Shown: positions 36,151 to 45,932, counted from the stretch's first letter. The stretch is DNA of 64,000 bases from Acinetobacter sp. LoGeW2-3 (GCF_002688565.1 NZ_CP024011.1:2666001-2730000); one strand, 5' to 3'. Made by a program: numbers and translations. The notes: generated by a model not told the origin, from the letters alone.

Positions 36151-36299
36151 AAACAGGGAAGGGACTTTGCAGTTTTGATTAATCCATTTTCTATACTTAA
36201 GAGATTATAAATTCCATATTAGTAATATTTGAATTTCCTTCTATGTGTCCATTTAAAGATCTCTACTATGTCAATGTAGAGATCTGGGAAAATAATAAG

Positions 36300-36629
36300 T
36301 TAGAATTTAGTCTGTAAATATTCGATAAAGTCCTCAATTTTCTTAATGACATATAAGCAGACATGCAACGGACTTTGGCCATATTGTTGATATTTTTCTA
36401 CTCTATATTTTGCTCTTTCTAAGAGAGCTATTAGGTAATCTATCGAACTCTTTAGAACTTTCTTAGGTTCTCGTTTAGAGTACAAGTAACTATTGATTTT
36501 TTCAAAAGGTTCATCATTTACCACTATCTCCAATATAGTGCGATTGATCTCTTTGCTTATTGATTCCTCAATATGTTCCAATTCATAGGAATGTAGAGCA
36601 TCTGCTATCACTATTTGAAGGTTTTTCAT
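36300..36629 (-). CDS. Hypothetical protein, 109 residues
   Basis: Soluble and mostly helical by composition, with many charged residues; no signal peptide or membrane segment and no family recognised. The ATG at 36629 has no strong ribosome site. The gene stands alone between the activator remnant and the truncated tatA, in AT-rich sequence unlike the core genes, so it may belong to a region of turnover. Confidence 0.45.
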   Translation of the reverse strand: MKNLQIVIADALHSYELEHIEESISKEINRTILEIVVNDEPFEKINSYLYSKREPKKVLKSSIDYLIALLERAKYRVEKYQQYGQSPLHVCLYVIKKIEDFIEYLQTKF

Positions 36630-36937
36630 TTTTTCTGATCAAATTTATTTAGATTGTGAAATTAATTTATCGCACGTTATAAGAAGTTAAGGAATTGATT
36701 GTACGGACTATTTTTATGTATTTTTGTAACTTTTAAAGCTTGGATGTGTTTTTTATTAAAAACACTCTAAATCTCAGAAATATTGGAATGATGTTTATAA
36801 AGAAAAATTAATTGGGATACATGGAAAAACTTAAGAAAAGATGATTTACCTACATAACGTAGAAGTTATGGCTACAGCAGAGATTCGTTCTTGGGATTCT
36901 CGGCGTGAAGACGATCGGTATAACTTTTTAGAGACAT

Positions 36938-37045
36938 TTAATTTCCTTGTTCATCTTTTCCTAGATTTTTTAGTTTGGAAGTACCAAAAAGTAAAATCAC
37001 GACGATTGCAAAAATCAGTACATGCCAGATAGATAGTCCTGCCAT
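36938..37045 (-). CDS. Truncated TatA, 35 residues
   Basis: Starts ATG at 37045 with AGGAA at good spacing. The translation begins [20 protein letters not shown], then [15 protein letters not shown] and stop. This is the membrane helix, hinge (FG) and start of the amphipathic helix of TatA, ending where normal TatA (usually 60-90 residues) continues with LGGA. The tatA at 59367 shares [14 protein letters not shown], but the N-terminus differs, so it is not a recent copy of that gene. It is either a decayed gene or a mini-TatA. The opposite strand also has an open frame here (36841-37032), which I take as its shadow. Confidence 0.65.
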   Translation of the reverse strand: MAGLSIWHVLIFAIVVILLFGTSKLKNLGKDEQGN

Positions 37046-37376
37046 TTTTTTATTCCTTATTGAATCCATTTAAATTGACAGGCTTATATCAATATTAATA
37101 AATGACAAAATCATGAAACTTTGATGTCAATTTTATGACAAGGGTAGACAAGGAATATTTATTATTAAGTGTTTATGAAATATATATTTAAGCAGCTTTT
37201 TTAAGTTCAGATGATGCAGTCATCGGCTTAAACAGAATTCGAGTTATTTAATATTTTTGCAATATTTTCTTAATATTACTGACATATTTGAAATCAATAC
37301 TGAGCTCCAAAAGAGATGTGGTGATCCTCATCACTACAGCATTTAAAAACGACGATAAGTCTTTATTGGAGCAAAA
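37046..37376. other. Region upstream of the porin gene
   Basis: About 330 AT-rich bases. A short inverted repeat GTGAT-CCTC-ATCAC lies at 37321-37334, in the porin leader and possibly an operator or hairpin. No other structure seen. Confidence 0.4.
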
Positions 37377-38471
37377 ATGAAAAAAACTGCTATCGCACTT
37401 ACCATTGGGGCAAGCATTTTAACACCTATGATTGCGTCAGCTGCAGACGTTAAATTATATGGGCGAGCACATGTCTCTCTCGACTACTTAGATGATGGTC
37501 AAGACTACCAGGAAGTTGGACTATCCTCTAACTCATCACGTTTAGGTTTTAAAGTTGAACAAAAAATTAATGATGATTTAAATGTTTTTGCACAAATTGA
37601 ACAGGAAATCAGTTTCGCGAGTGGTGATCAAGACTCAAAAGCCATTAATTTTTCTACACGCGATACTTTCGTAGGGCTTAAAAATGATCAATATGGTCAA
37701 CTACGTGTAGGTCGATTTGATAGCCCATTTAAAACTACACGTAGTCCAGTCAATCAATTTGGCGATATGATTGGCGATATTCGAAATGTGACACGTGTTG
37801 GTGACTTAAAATTCGATGAGCGAAATGAAAATACACTGGAGTATAAATCACCCAAATTTGCAGATGGCTTTAATGTACTCGCTGCAATTTCTATGAACAG
37901 TGGTAAAGAAAATTCCAAAACCGCAGATGATTCTGGTAAGGACGACAGTAAAGCATACGACCTTGCGCTGACCTATAAAAAAGATCGCATTGACTTTGCA
38001 GCCGCTTACCAGAATTTTGGTAAAAATTCAGCCAACACAGCAGCACCTACAGAAGAGACAGACTCGGAGCGAGATGCTTTCCGTATCGCAGGTTCTTATC
38101 AATTTACTGAAAGTTTAAACTTAGGTGCCTTATATCAAAAAGCGCAGTTTGAAGATACAGATCGCGGTCTAGATGCACAAGTTTGGGGAGTTTCAGGTGA
38201 ATATAAATTCACACCTAAAACACTGCTACGCACTGAGTATTTTTACCGAGATGTCGACAGAGAGGATGCGAACACGAGTTTAATCGCCTTAGGCATGGAA
38301 CACAAACTTGATCCTGCACTACGCTTATACGGTAATGTCGCAACCACACTGAATGATAAAAACGCCAACTTAACCCCTTGGAAAGAAGGTCGAAGTTTAG
38401 GTAATGGCGTTAGTGGATCAGCAGGTCAAGATGCGCTCGCGCTATCACTAGGTATGCGCTACGATTTCTAA
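37377..38471 (+). CDS. Gram-negative porin
   Basis: 364 residues. Sec signal peptide (MKKTAIALTIGASILTPMIA, cleaved after ASA before ADVKLYG). The mature part is a 16-strand general porin: ADVKLYGRAHVSLDY at strand 1, GLSSNSSRLGFKVEQ next, a constriction-loop-like NQFGDMIGDIRN (about 120-131), and a C-terminal phenylalanine (MRYDF) required for outer-membrane assembly. Substrate unknown; a terminator follows. Pho control is possible given pstSCAB next door, but no Pho box is seen before this gene. Confidence 0.92.
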   Translation: MKKTAIALTIGASILTPMIASAADVKLYGRAHVSLDYLDDGQDYQEVGLSSNSSRLGFKVEQKINDDLNVFAQIEQEISFASGDQDSKAINFSTRDTFVGLKNDQYGQLRVGRFDSPFKTTRSPVNQFGDMIGDIRNVTRVGDLKFDERNENTLEYKSPKFADGFNVLAAISMNSGKENSKTADDSGKDDSKAYDLALTYKKDRIDFAAAYQNFGKNSANTAAPTEETDSERDAFRIAGSYQFTESLNLGALYQKAQFEDTDRGLDAQVWGVSGEYKFTPKTLLRTEYFYRDVDREDANTSLIALGMEHKLDPALRLYGNVATTLNDKNANLTPWKEGRSLGNGVSGSAGQDALALSLGMRYDF

Positions 38472-38489
38472 ACAACTAATACTGATATA

Positions 38490-38523
38490 AAAGGATACCC
38501 ATCTAAGGTGTCCTTTTTTTTAT
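38490..38523 (+). terminator. Terminator of the porin gene
   Basis: AAAGGATACC pairs with GGTGTCCTTT (one G-U) across a 7-base loop, followed by T's. Confidence 0.85.
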
Positions 38524-38701
38524 TTAATAAATCATGGCATTGGACAGGTTCTTAGGCAGTCTTGTACCAGACATAGCGACTAGTAAAACTGCGTCTGATG
38601 ATTTGATTTACTAACACATTATTTTCTGTACTACAGACTCAAAATATGACCTAATATTTTGAAAATATTGATTATTTATAATTAATTTCTTGCTGCAATA
38701 A

Positions 38702-38741
38702 CTTTCATAAAACTTTAATAAATCTGCAACCTGCTTGTCAT
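38702..38741 (+). promoter_or_regulatory. Pho box (four 7-base repeats)
   Basis: CTTTCAT, CTTTAAT, CTGCAAC and TTGTCAT occur at exact 11-base steps (38702, 38713, 38724, 38735), separated by 4 AT-rich bases in most gaps, as in PhoB operators (CTGTCAT repeats). It lies 76 bases before pstS. Confidence 0.75.
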
Positions 38742-38816
38742 ATTCAAAAATCAAAATGTTGGTATCGAAACAAGTCACACGCTAAAGGCGTAGCTAAATA
38801 TAAAGAGAGATACTAA

Positions 38817-39848
38817 ATGCGTTTAACAACAGCAATGACAACAGTGGCATTAATGGGAACTGTAGCGGCATGTGCAGCGAATGCCGCACGCGATACGATC
38901 CAGATTGCAGGTTCTTCAACTGTCTTACCTTATGCCAGTATCGTGGCTGAAGAATTTGGCAACACATTCCCACAGTTTAAAACCCCAGTAGTCGGTTCAG
39001 GTGGTTCATCTGCAGGGTTAAAGCAGTTCTGTCGTGGTGTGGGTGATAACACGATTGATATTGCCAATGCTTCCCGCCAGATCAAAAGTGCCGAACTCGC
39101 CGAATGTAAGAAAAATGGTGTCAATAAAGTTCTGGAAATCAAGATCGGTTATGACGGCATTGTCTTTGCCTCGAATGCCAAGAAAGCAGCTTATAAACTG
39201 CACCCACAACATGTCTTTGCCGCACTCGCTGCTGAAGTACCATCTAATGGCAAAATGGTAGCTAATCCATATACCCGCTGGAACCAGATTGATCCAGCAC
39301 TTCCGAATGAACTGATCACGCTGGTCATCCCGGCTTCTAATCATGGAACGCGCGAAGTCTTCCAGGAGAAGATGGTGGATGCAGGTTGTGAAACGTACGC
39401 TGCAATTAAGTCTCTAGACAAAGATGCCCAGAAAAAAGCGTGTAGTACCTTCCGTAAAGATGGTCGGGTGATTGAAATATCCGGTGACTATACCGAAACC
39501 CTGGCACGCCTGAAAACATCACCAAATGCAGTCGGGGTCTTTGGGCTTGGTTTCTATGATCAGAACCGTGACAAGCTACGTGTAGCGACGGTAAACAATG
39601 TTGCTCCATCCGAGAAAACGATCCTGAATGGAACTTATCCGGTTTCTCGTCCATTGTACTTCTATGTCAAAGGTGAACACCTGAAATCAATTAAAGGTCT
39701 GCAACAGTTCACTGAATATTTCCTGAATAAAAAAGTATCGGGCAAAGGATCAAAACTGGAAAGAGCAGGGCTGATTGCCATGTCTGACAAGGAGCGGTCA
39801 GTGGTGCTGACAAACTTCAAAGCAAATAAGGCAGTTGTACTGAAGTAG
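38817..39848 (+). CDS. pstS: Phosphate ABC transporter substrate-binding protein
   Basis: 343 residues. Signal peptide with a lipobox-like VAAC at about 17-20, so it could be a lipoprotein or be cut after ANA. The phosphate-binding motifs are clear: AGSSTVLPYA and GSGGSSAG in the first lobe, ASRQIK, and NHGTREVFQ in the second. It delivers phosphate to PstCA. First gene of pstSCAB, with a Pho box upstream; phoU is not in the window. Confidence 0.93.
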   Translation: MRLTTAMTTVALMGTVAACAANAARDTIQIAGSSTVLPYASIVAEEFGNTFPQFKTPVVGSGGSSAGLKQFCRGVGDNTIDIANASRQIKSAELAECKKNGVNKVLEIKIGYDGIVFASNAKKAAYKLHPQHVFAALAAEVPSNGKMVANPYTRWNQIDPALPNELITLVIPASNHGTREVFQEKMVDAGCETYAAIKSLDKDAQKKACSTFRKDGRVIEISGDYTETLARLKTSPNAVGVFGLGFYDQNRDKLRVATVNNVAPSEKTILNGTYPVSRPLYFYVKGEHLKSIKGLQQFTEYFLNKKVSGKGSKLERAGLIAMSDKERSVVLTNFKANKAVVLK

Positions 39849-39927
39849 GTAATGAAATGGCTGGGAGCAGGAAACTGTGACCAGCTTTTTTTTCAACGAT
39901 AAAGATTGAAAAAACAGTGGAGCATCA

Positions 39928-41307
39928 ATGAATCTGCTACTACTCGGTGTATTACTGGCGATCATCGCGATTGCTTATCAGCTCGGATTAAGCCAAAGTC
40001 AGCAGCTGGCTGGTCAGGGTAAAAATACCGCTATGCTGAATTCACGTCCTGGCTACTATGGTGCGATGGTGGCTTTATGGTGTGGGATTCCAGCATTTTT
40101 TATTTTTCTACTCTGGAGTCTGGTAGAGCCTGTCATCCTGAAACAGTTGGTTGTGAACCATTTGCCAGAACAGATGGTGGCAGACATGGATCAGGCAAGC
40201 TTAAGCATCATGGTGGATCGGGTACAGGCACTGGCTTCCGGTTTTGGCATCAGCGATACGCCCCAAGCCTATGAACTGTCTGCAGCAGAACAGATGGCAC
40301 GCATGCTGAGCATCAGCAGCTATGCCAAGCTGGTGGTGGTCATCTCAGCTGCGGTTGCCGGACTAGTCTGGGCAAAACGACGCATCACCAAACAGTTACG
40401 TGCCCGCCATCAGGTCGAAAAAGTGATCAATATTAGTCTGGCACTCTGTTCTGGTGTGGCCATCCTGACCACACTGGGTATTGTCATGTCGATGTTTGGC
40501 GAAGCCATGCGCTTCTTCAGCTTTGTCAGCCCGATGAACTTCTTCTTTGGTACTGAATGGAATCCGGGATTTAGCAGTTCAGGCGATGCTGAAGGCAGTT
40601 ATGGTCTGTTGCCACTACTGTGGGGCACAGTCATGGTCAGTGCAATTGCACTGCTGGTTGCTGTACCTATCGGTTTGATGATTGCAATCTATCTGGCGGA
40701 ATATGCTTCTCTACGATTTAGAACTTGGGCCAAGCCGATCATTGAGGTACTTGCCGGAATACCAACCATTGTCTATGGCGTATTTGCCTTGATGATTCTC
40801 GGTCCATTTCTTAAAAGTGTAGGTGCCATGTTGGGCGTTGATATCAATGCCACCAGTGCCCTGACAGCGGGTGTGGTGATGGGAATCATGATCATTCCAT
40901 TTGTCTCATCACTTTCAGATGACATCATTACCCAGGTACCACGTGCACTTCGCGATGGTTCGCTAGGACTGGGCGCAACCAAATCGGAAACCATCCGTCA
41001 GGTGGTGCTTCCAGCTGCCTTACCCGGCATTATGGGTGCCTTTTTACTTGCAGCGTCTCGTGCCATTGGTGAAACCATGATTGTGGTACTGGCTGCGGGA
41101 AACAGTCCAATCTTGCATGCCAACCCGCTTGAAGCGGTCTCTACCGTCACCATGACTATTGTTAATCAGCTAACAGGGGATACAGATTTCGCCAGTCCAC
41201 AGGCATTGGTAGCCTTTGCACTCGGTCTAACCCTATTTGTGATTACTTTAGGTTTAAACATCATTGCACTGATCATTGTGCGCAAATATCGTGAGCAATA
41301 CGACTGA
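39928..41307 (+). CDS. pstC: Phosphate ABC transporter permease PstC
   Basis: 459 residues, longer than E. coli PstC (319), like the Pseudomonas-Acinetobacter form with an extended N-terminal domain and extra membrane segments. The BPD permease loop (EAA-like, RALRDGSLGLGATKSETIRQ, 20 shown) that contacts PstB is at about 340-365. Stop and the start of pstA overlap at ATGA (41304-41307). Confidence 0.95.
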   Translation: MNLLLLGVLLAIIAIAYQLGLSQSQQLAGQGKNTAMLNSRPGYYGAMVALWCGIPAFFIFLLWSLVEPVILKQLVVNHLPEQMVADMDQASLSIMVDRVQALASGFGISDTPQAYELSAAEQMARMLSISSYAKLVVVISAAVAGLVWAKRRITKQLRARHQVEKVINISLALCSGVAILTTLGIVMSMFGEAMRFFSFVSPMNFFFGTEWNPGFSSSGDAEGSYGLLPLLWGTVMVSAIALLVAVPIGLMIAIYLAEYASLRFRTWAKPIIEVLAGIPTIVYGVFALMILGPFLKSVGAMLGVDINATSALTAGVVMGIMIIPFVSSLSDDIITQVPRALRDGSLGLGATKSETIRQVVLPAALPGIMGAFLLAASRAIGETMIVVLAAGNSPILHANPLEAVSTVTMTIVNQLTGDTDFASPQALVAFALGLTLFVITLGLNIIALIIVRKYREQYD

Positions 41308-42698
41308 TGAGTACTTCAAATACCACGCCGTTGGATCAGGATCTGGATCCTGTAAGCGCAGCAGCACAACGGGAAAAGCGCAAGCAGATCATTCAGGATT
41401 CCTTGGCCAAGCGTCATCGCAGGGAAAAATCATTTCGCAGGTTTGGTCAGTCTGCAGTACTGGCGGGTCTGTTCTTTGTGGTGTTGCTATTTGGCAGCAT
41501 CCTGGCCAAAGGATTACCTGCATTCTGGCAGAGCAGCATGAGCCTACCGATTTACTTTGACCCAGCTATTGTTAATGTAGAGCCGAAGCCAGTGCAGTCT
41601 GACAAAGAATCGCCAGCACAATATCAGGAACGTTTGTTAGCTTGGCAAATGGAAATGGGTATGGTGGATTGGGATGCACTGATTATCAATGGCATGTTGG
41701 CACGGGATCCAAAGCTGGAAGCTCAGCAAGACGAACTGGGCGCTTTATACGCCAGTTCTGAAGCCTACCGTTTGCGGGATATGGTGATGAATGACCCATC
41801 ACTGATCGGTCAGACAGAGCAGGTAAAAATTCTGGCAGATGCTAATGTTGATGTCTGGCTAAAAGGCAATATTGACCGTGATCTGTCAGATGAACAACAA
41901 CAGCTGAGTCCAGAAATACGCAAACTGGCGGACAGTATGAAAACTTCAGGGCTCATCAAAAGCAGTTTTAATACCCAGATCTTTACTAGTCCAGATTCAC
42001 GTAGTTCACCCGCGGCTTCTGGTTTGGCAGGTGCCTTTATGGGGTCGCTATTCATGATGCTGATTGTAATTCTGATCTCGATTCCCATTGGTGTAGCATC
42101 TGCAATCTATCTGGAAGAGTTTGCACCAAAGAACTGGATCACGGATGTGATTGAGGTGAATATCAACAATCTCGCAGCAGTACCTTCCATTGTCTTTGGT
42201 CTACTGGGTGCAGCGATCTTTATTGGCTGGATGCATTTACCGTTATCTGCGCCATTAGTAGGTGGTTTAGTTTTAAGCCTGATGACATTACCTACTGTAA
42301 TTATTACTACTCGAGTTTCATTAAAAGCAGTTCCTCCATCAATTCGGCAAGCTGCCTTAGGCTTGGGTGCCTCACGCTTACAAACAACTTTCCATCACGT
42401 GTTGCCACTGGCACTGCCGGGTATTTTAACCGGTGCAATCATTGGTGTAGCACAAGCATTAGGTGAAACCGCACCACTTTTATTAATTGGGATGAGTGCC
42501 TTCGTTGCCAGTGTGCCAGCCACTCCACTAGATCAATCAACCGCTTTACCCGTACAAATTTTCCTGTGGCAGGGCAATGAACTGCGTAACTTCTTCGAAG
42601 GACGTACTGCCGCAGCCATTATTGTTCTTCTTGCGCTCATGATTGGATTAAACAGTTTAGCCATCTGGTTGCGCAAGAAATTTGAAGTCCGTTGGTAA
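41307..42698 (+). CDS. pstA: Phosphate ABC transporter permease PstA
   Basis: 463 residues, again longer than E. coli PstA (296) because of a periplasmic insertion (about 80-230) after the first membrane segment. The transporter core follows, with the PstB-contact loop IRQAALGLGASRLQTTFHHV near 350. Translation start overlaps the pstC stop. Forms the membrane channel with PstC. Confidence 0.95.
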   Translation: MSTSNTTPLDQDLDPVSAAAQREKRKQIIQDSLAKRHRREKSFRRFGQSAVLAGLFFVVLLFGSILAKGLPAFWQSSMSLPIYFDPAIVNVEPKPVQSDKESPAQYQERLLAWQMEMGMVDWDALIINGMLARDPKLEAQQDELGALYASSEAYRLRDMVMNDPSLIGQTEQVKILADANVDVWLKGNIDRDLSDEQQQLSPEIRKLADSMKTSGLIKSSFNTQIFTSPDSRSSPAASGLAGAFMGSLFMMLIVILISIPIGVASAIYLEEFAPKNWITDVIEVNINNLAAVPSIVFGLLGAAIFIGWMHLPLSAPLVGGLVLSLMTLPTVIITTRVSLKAVPPSIRQAALGLGASRLQTTFHHVLPLALPGILTGAIIGVAQALGETAPLLLIGMSAFVASVPATPLDQSTALPVQIFLWQGNELRNFFEGRTAAAIIVLLALMIGLNSLAIWLRKKFEVRW

Positions 42699-42710
42699 TA
42701 AGGAAAAAGA

Positions 42711-43628
42711 ATGATGAACACGACAGAAATTTTAAAATCTATCATGCAGGATCCAGAATTGAATTCACAAGCATTATTATTTAATTCAGCAGATGCAGCA
42801 GCTAAATCCATCCCTACATTGACTCCACAATCAGCCGCTAAAATTGAAAGTAAGCAAGCTGACAAAAGTCATCAGATCAAAATCAGTACCCAGGATGCGC
42901 ATGTTTACTATGGCGAATCTGAAGCCATTAAAGGAATTGATCTGGACATTTATGAAAATGAAGTCATTGCCTTTATTGGTCCATCTGGATGTGGGAAATC
43001 AACTTTCTTGCGTATGCTCAACCGTATGAATGACAGTATTGATGGTTGTCGTATGACAGGAAAAGTGTTGCTGGATAATCAGAATATTTATGATCCAACT
43101 CTGGATGTGGTAATGTTACGCGCCCAAGTCGGCATGGTGTTCCAAAAACCGAATCCGTTTCCAAAATCAATTTTTGAAAATGTGGCTTATGGCCCAAAAT
43201 TGCATGGACTGGCCCGAGATCGATATGATCTTGAAGAAATTGTTGAGAACAGTTTACGTAAGGCGGGGTTATGGGCTGAGGTAAAAGATCGACTGAATCA
43301 ACCAGGAACAAGCCTGTCAGGTGGACAGCAGCAGCGTTTATGTATTGCACGTACCATTGCAGTTTCGCCTGAGGTGATTTTAATGGATGAACCCTGTTCA
43401 GCACTTGATCCGATAGCAACCGCCAAAGTTGAAGAACTGATGAGTGAATTAGCGCAGCAGTACACGATTGCAATCGTCACACACTCGATGCAACAGGCAG
43501 CACGTGTATCCAACCGCACAGCATATTTCCACTTGGGCCATTTAATTGAAGTCAATGCAACAGAGAAAGTCTTTTCTCAACCTGATCATGAGTTGACTGA
43601 GGCTTATATTACTGGACGTTTTGGGTAA
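42711..43628 (+). CDS. pstB: Phosphate ABC transporter ATPase PstB
   Basis: 305 residues with a 45-residue N-terminal extension before the usual PstB start. Walker [11 protein letters not shown] loop, signature [15 protein letters not shown], Walker [14 protein letters not shown], and the switch histidine (VTHSM). GGAAAAAG precedes the ATG, 13 bases after pstA. Last gene of the operon; no phoU adjoins it. Confidence 0.96.
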   Translation: MMNTTEILKSIMQDPELNSQALLFNSADAAAKSIPTLTPQSAAKIESKQADKSHQIKISTQDAHVYYGESEAIKGIDLDIYENEVIAFIGPSGCGKSTFLRMLNRMNDSIDGCRMTGKVLLDNQNIYDPTLDVVMLRAQVGMVFQKPNPFPKSIFENVAYGPKLHGLARDRYDLEEIVENSLRKAGLWAEVKDRLNQPGTSLSGGQQQRLCIARTIAVSPEVILMDEPCSALDPIATAKVEELMSELAQQYTIAIVTHSMQQAARVSNRTAYFHLGHLIEVNATEKVFSQPDHELTEAYITGRFG

Positions 43629-43702
43629 TACGACCAGTAGAAGGCTTAAAAGTTAAAAAATTTAACTAAAAAATAGAGCAATTGAAGTGTTTAATGCTGG
43701 TT

Positions 43703-43732
43703 TTGACATGGACTGCATAATATAGATTAAAT
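43703..43732 (+). promoter_or_regulatory. Possible sigma-70 promoter in the pstB downstream region
   Basis: A perfect -35 TTGACA (43703-43708) with TTAAAT (43727-43732) 18 bases on. The -10 is weak. With the terminator at 43860 it would make an RNA of about 150 bases. Confidence 0.3.
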
Positions 43733-43859
43733 CATATAATAGCTTTTATGTCTAATATTATACATATAAAGTATTTTATTGTTTAAGAAGTGATCTGTAT
43801 GATTCTCGCCCAGATACTAAGGCTGTAGTTTCTGATTTATTTCTTATTTTTGTTTTTCT

Positions 43860-43892
43860 AAGCTCATCCGTCCCGCGGATGAGCTTTTTTTT
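43860..43892 (+). terminator. Strong intrinsic terminator
   Basis: AGCTCATCCG and CGGATGAGCT arms with a 5-base loop and a run of eight T's. It can end the pst transcript 240 bases after pstB, or an independent short RNA. Confidence 0.85.
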
Positions 43893-43906
43893 GTCTAGTC
43901 TTTAGA

Positions 43907-43978
43907 TTAAATATAAGCTTTTTTCTCCAGATAAGCTTCGCAAACCAGTAGCTCTTCTTGCTGCAATTCCTCAGTAAT
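43907..43978 (-). pseudogene. 3' remnant of a tetR-family gene (72-base repeat, copy A)
   Basis: Identical to 47733-47804 at 70 of 72 positions and in the same orientation. On the minus strand it encodes the last 23 residues of the TetR protein (ITEELQQE...LEKKAYI) and its stop codon; the single residue change is E for A. Nothing of the rest of the gene is present upstream. Confidence 0.9.
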
Positions 43979-43994
43979 AATGTCATCGTTTTTG

Positions 43995-44262
43995 ATCATT
44001 ATAGGATTTATATTATCTTTCACAGGGATTATTTTTGGCCTTATGTTGCATAATAAAGTCAAAGATCATATGGATGCAAAAGCTGCTGGGTTCTTGTGTA
44101 TGCTGCCTAGGGTATCACTACTTGGTATAGGGAGTTATCTGAAGTAAAAACTTACCGTTGGGGTGGGCTGTTTGGGGCGAAAAGAATTATGATGAGGGAA
44201 TGCTACTTGTGGGCATGATGCTTGCCATATTTACCAATATTTTGGCTTCACGCTTAAAATAA
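43995..44262 (+). pseudogene. Decayed small membrane-protein gene
   Basis: One frame gives IIGFILSFTGIIFGLMLHNK followed by VKDHMDAKAAGFLCML and GIGSYLK, then a stop at about 44147. A second frame continues with GWAVWGEKNYDEGMLLVGMM, LAIFTNILASRLK and a stop at 44262. The two parts look like one small protein with two or three membrane segments, broken by a frameshift and lacking a start codon. Family not recognised. Confidence 0.55.
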
Positions 44263-44321
44263 TCTCTATTAACGCTATCCTCGAGAATAATCTGAAACTT
44301 CGCATATAGCGGCGCTTTCTA

Positions 44322-45269
44322 TTAATTATTAATAGTAGATTTGATTAAGACTTTATCGTGATACATCTTTTCATCAGCTTCTACGATAGCCGCGGACAAC
44401 CCATATGCTGGATTTCGCATTGCAAGGCCCATTGCAGCACTAAGATTAGCTTCTGCAAACCCAGTCTGAATTCTTAAAACAAGTTTTTTAGCATTCTCTA
44501 AGTTAGTTTCTATACTCATTACAGCAAACTCATCGCCACCCAAGCGAGCGACAATATCATTGCTACGTACAATGTCTTTTAAAGTTAGGGCTGCTTTCTG
44601 AATTAGCTCATCACCTGCCGCATGTCCTAAGGTATCATTTGTGATTTTTAAGTCATTAAGATCAATCATGATTAAAGCAGTGGGGTGACCATAACGTTTG
44701 CACCGCTCTTCTTCTAAGTTAATTAATCGATCCCATGCACGACGGTTAAAGAGACCAGTCATTGAGTCTGACAAGGCTTCCATTTCAAAACGTTCAGCTT
44801 TACGTACATGTTCAGCTGCTCTTAATTCAGCTTGGATAGTATAACTAAGGACCTTTGCTATAAGATCAAATAATGGAGCATCTTCAATAAGAACTTTAGT
44901 TTGAGGTTCAGGGTCAATTGCACAGAGAGTACCGAAAAGAGATCCATCTTCTCTTAAAAGAGGTTGTCCAATATAGGCTTTAATAGTGACAAGTTTATTT
45001 ATTGGTGCATCTGTATAAATTTGAACATCAGGGGAGTGGGGAGCAATACGAGGCGCGTTATTTTGTACCATGTGCGAACAGAAGGAGTCTGCCCAACGAA
45101 ACACTTGCCCAGGCTTGACATCATAGCCATTATCTTCACTTAGTAGCACGATCCAGTCATCACCCTCCGTACGGGTAATCATCCATAACTTAAACCCGAA
45201 ACGTTGAGATAAGAATTTTAAAATAGCTTGGCCTGCTTCTTCAAAATTCTTAAAGTTAAGATTATCCAT
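44322..45269 (-). CDS. GAF-GGDEF diguanylate cyclase
   Basis: 315 residues, soluble. A GAF domain at about 15-145 (SFCSHMVQNNAPRI, PLLREDGSLFGTLCAIDP) and a GGDEF domain at about 175-310 with intact LGGDEFAV. The inhibitory RxxD site is not evident at the usual place before GGDEF. It should make c-di-GMP in response to a ligand. The gene lies inside the segment bounded by the 72-base repeat. No ribosome site is obvious at 45269. Confidence 0.88.
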   Translation of the reverse strand: MDNLNFKNFEEAGQAILKFLSQRFGFKLWMITRTEGDDWIVLLSEDNGYDVKPGQVFRWADSFCSHMVQNNAPRIAPHSPDVQIYTDAPINKLVTIKAYIGQPLLREDGSLFGTLCAIDPEPQTKVLIEDAPLFDLIAKVLSYTIQAELRAAEHVRKAERFEMEALSDSMTGLFNRRAWDRLINLEEERCKRYGHPTALIMIDLNDLKITNDTLGHAAGDELIQKAALTLKDIVRSNDIVARLGGDEFAVMSIETNLENAKKLVLRIQTGFAEANLSAAMGLAMRNPAYGLSAAIVEADEKMYHDKVLIKSTINN

Positions 45270-45740
45270 TCAGTTAATCCACGCTGATATAAAGAGAGAT
45301 GTGACAGAATTACAACTTTCAAATCACTGTTATGTGTATCGTAATTTAAGGGGTCATCTGTTCTAGACAATTAGGCTGAAATAGATAGTTAGCTTCCTCA
45401 AGTCATCACAATACATATTATTTATTGTTGAACTTTCCAACAACTATATATTGGCATATCAATGTAAATATTGTCTAAGAGTTCATTGAATCATAGACTT
45501 GCCGGTGGAGCGCATTTTGTCTATCTAAATAGATGGCAAAATCTTTAAGCCTAACCATCAACGGCACTTTTGCAGATTGCTCAATTTTGAGTGCTGGAAA
45601 TGGGAGATGATTAAAGGTTTTTTTGAATGGATACACATTAATTTACTTTTTATATAGAAATGTATTACAAATGACTTTAGAAGGCTACAGATATAGGTGG
45701 TAATTATATAGGCTGTCATCCTGATTGGTGGAGGTGAAAT
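45270..45740. other. Gene-free region
   Basis: About 470 AT-rich bases with no open frame of note. The partial inverted stretch TTGTCTATCTAAATAGATGGCAA around 45519-45542 (shown in part: CTATCTAAATAGATGG) is a short palindrome. I see no terminator or recognised RNA. Confidence 0.4.
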
Positions 45741-45896
45741 ATGAAATTATTAACTTTGATTGGTGCAGGGATGTTAGCTGGATATTGTTATAAGAAAGTT
45801 AAAGGCAAAAACACTTTGAAAAATAACGGTTCTTATGATGCACAGCAAGATCTTAATGCCCCACAAGATCCTAAGGTGCAACCCCCGGCAGATTAA
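45741..45896 (+). CDS. Small exported or membrane protein, 51 residues
   Basis: ATG with an excellent GGAGGTG seven bases upstream, and a terminator directly after the stop. The N-terminus (MKLLTLIGAGMLAGYCYKKV) is one short hydrophobic segment followed by a hydrophilic, proline- and aspartate-rich tail (NAPQDPKVQPPAD). No family recognised. The signals on both sides make it a real gene. Confidence 0.75.
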   Translation: MKLLTLIGAGMLAGYCYKKVKGKNTLKNNGSYDAQQDLNAPQDPKVQPPAD

Positions 45897-45903
45897 TTTA
45901 CTA

Positions 45904-45932
45904 AAAAACCTCACGCATTAGTGGGGTTTTTA
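45904..45932 (+). terminator. Terminator of the 51-residue gene
   Basis: AAAACCTCAC pairs with GTGGGGTTTT (one G-U) around a 6-base loop, then T's. Confidence 0.85.

Noticed and set aside
36841..37032. 63-residue plus-strand open frame
   Set aside because: It has no ribosome site and lies antisense to the truncated tatA, which has a clear family match and a good ribosome site.
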